Assembly: GCA_920105625.2 (NCBI GenBank)
Contig: OV050030.1
Span: 216,116,325 to 216,180,324, forward strand
DNA from: Clusia tigrina
Taxonomy: Eukaryota > Arthropoda > Insecta > Diptera > Clusiidae
DNA length: 64,000 nt
Direction: 5' to 3'
The translations under genes were made by a program, and so were the position numbers. The notes under the pieces were generated by a model. It was not told where the DNA came from. It saw only the letters and a list, made by a program, of their open reading frames with translations, and searched no databases. This document shows positions 62,265 through 64,000 of the stretch, piece after piece (the first letter of the stretch is position 1; each line of letters begins with the position of its first letter).

Positions 62265-64000
62265 AGCTATGCTACCCTTGAGTCCCAAATCAAACACTGA
62301 TGAAACTTGAAATGGCCCTAACTTCTATACGGTGCGTCCTATACCTATCAAAGTTTGCAACAATCAAATGCATCTAACTTTTTACTGGAGCGTCATAAAA
62401 TCTTGAAATTTTGTGACAATAAAGTACTCGAGCCTCTTATCAATTTAAGATATAGCTCATAGCTATGCTACCCTTGAGTCCCAAATCAAAGACTGATAAT
62501 ACTTCAAATGGCCCTAACTTCTATGCGGTGCATCCTATACCTATCAAAGCTGGCAACAATCAAATGCTTGTAACTTTTTACTGGAGCGTCATAAAACCTT
62601 GAAATTTTGTGACAATAAATTACTCGAGCTTCTCGTCAATTTAAGCTATCGCTTATATCTATGCTACCCTTGAGTCCCAAATCAAACACTGATAAAACTT
62701 CAAATTGCCCTAACTTCTGTACGGTGCGTCCTACTCCTATGAAACTTTTCAACATTCATATGCTTGTAAATTCTACCTGGAGAGTCATAAAGTCTTTAAA
62801 TTTGGTGACAATAAAGCACTCGAGCCTCTTGTAAATTTAAGCTATCGCTCATAGCTATGCTACCCTTGAGTCCCAAATCAACCACTGCTAAAACTTCAAA
62901 AGGTCCTAACTTCTATACCTATCAAAGTTTGCAACAATAAAATGCTTGCAACTTTTTACTGGAGCGTCATAAAATCTTGAAATTTGGTGACAATAAAGTA
63001 ATCAAGCCTCATCAATTTAAGCTATGGCTCATAGCTATGCTACCCTTGAGTCCCATATCAAACACTGATGAAACTTCAAATGGCCCTAACTTCTATACGG
63101 TGCGTCCTACACCTATCAAACTTTTCAACATTCAAATGCTTGCAACTTTTTACTGGAGCATAATAGAAACTTGAAATTTTGTGACAATAAAGAACTCGAG
63201 CCTCTTATCAATTTAAGATATCGCTCATAGCTACGCTACCCTTGAGTCCCAAATCAAAAACTGATAAAACTTCAAATTGCCCTAACTTCTTTACGGTGCG
63301 TCCTACTCCTATCAAACTTTTCAACATTCAAATGCTTGTAACTTCCAACTGGAGAGTCATAAAGTCTTGAAATTTTGTGACAATAAAGTACTCGAGCCTC
63401 TTGAAAATTTAAGCTATCGCTCATAGCTATGCTACCCTTGAGTCCCAAATGAACCATTGCTAAAACTTCAAAAGGTCCTAACTTCTATACCTATCAAAGT
63501 TTGCAACAATCAAATGCTTGTAACTTTTTACTGGAGCGTCACAAAACCTTGAAATTTGGTGACAATAAAGTACTCGAGCCTCATCAATTTAAGCTATCGC
63601 TCATAGCTATGCTACCCCTGAGTCCCAAATCAAATACTGATGAAACTTCAAATGGCCCTAACTTCTATACGGTGCGTCCTACACCTATCAAACTTTTCAA
63701 CATTCAAATGCTTGTAATTTCTTACTGGATAGTCATAAAATCTGGAAATTTTGTGACAACAAAGTTCTCGAGCCTCTTGTCAATTTAAGCTTTCGCTCAT
63801 AGCTATGCTACCCATGAGTCCCAAATGAATCACTGATAAAACTTCAAATGTCCCTAACTTCTATACGGTGCATCCTATACCAATCCAATTTTGCAACATT
63901 CAAATGCTTGTAACTTTTTAGTGGAGCGTCATAAAATCTTGAAATTTGGGACAATAAAGTACTCGAGCCTCTTATCAATTTAAGATATCGCTTATAGCTA
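62265..64000 (+). repeat. 196-bp tandem satellite array, right part
   Basis: The same monomer resumes in the same orientation and phase immediately after the retrotransposon's target duplication, and continues to the window end. The first copies (62370-62970) match 51860-52460 closely, including the shared markers 'aaatgcatctaac', 'tgcatcctatacctatcaaagc' (split here as tgcatcctatacc and tatcaaagctgg) and 'ctcctatgaaac'. This shows that the right flank belongs to the same local block family as the 48-55 kb part. No other feature is seen here. Confidence 0.96.

Noticed and set aside
62088..62297. 69-codon minus-strand frame across the end of the 3' LTR
   Set aside because: It spans the LTR-satellite junction, so it arose by the insertion and cannot be an old gene.

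Overview
The window is almost entirely one AT-rich tandem satellite, cut once by a young BEL/Pao-class LTR retrotransposon. I see no host gene, tRNA or rRNA. The retrotransposon family, the 5-bp target duplication and the LTR style point to an insect, most likely a higher fly (Drosophilidae or Tephritidae). The species cannot be read from the sequence. The setting looks like pericentromeric, centromeric or sex-chromosome heterochromatin, which is inference.

Layout. Positions 1-55443 and 62260-64000 (about 57 kb together, roughly 290 copies) are head-to-tail copies of a 196-bp monomer, all in one orientation, running off both window ends. Each typical copy has a 10-bp palindrome (CATAGCTATG) and one XhoI site (ctcgag). 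Copies differ by substitutions and by diagnostic small indels. These markers show that the array was built by repeated unequal exchange of multi-monomer blocks: 2.9-3.1 kb blocks at 1.16-9.5 kb, 3.3-3.7 kb blocks at 8.3-15.2 kb, 3.3-kb related blocks at 15.2-20.0 kb and again at 33.4-36.8 kb, a 6.2-kb tandem duplication at 20.0-32.6 kb with a scrambled third copy at 36.8-40.2 kb, 2.7-2.9 kb blocks at 40.2-47.1 kb, a 2.12-kb duplication at 47.9-51.1 kb, and shuffled short blocks at 51.1-55.4 kb. The monomer may itself be an ancient ~98-bp dimer.

Retrotransposon (55444-62259, 6816 bp). It has 559- and 556-bp LTRs that differ by four substitutions and two small indels, a perfect 5-bp target duplication (gtcat), a 222-bp leader, a polypurine tract and one Gag-Pol coding region. 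In order this carries a PHD finger, DUF1759-type Gag, a CCHC knuckle, a DEGSS aspartic protease, reverse transcriptase, RNase H, integrase (HHCC plus D,D,E) and a DUF5641-type tail. The frame breaks by one base at about 59024-59029 inside the reverse transcriptase, between its two catalytic motifs. There is no env. Everything else in Gag-Pol looks intact, so the break is either a very recent mutation or a base-call error in a C run.

The observations I rate highest are the block-shuffled satellite itself, the PHD finger at the N terminus of Gag in an element sitting inside satellite heterochromatin, the insertion exactly at the monomer palindrome, and the single break in an otherwise intact young element. 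Coordinates of block boundaries were found by eye and are approximate to tens of bases unless stated.
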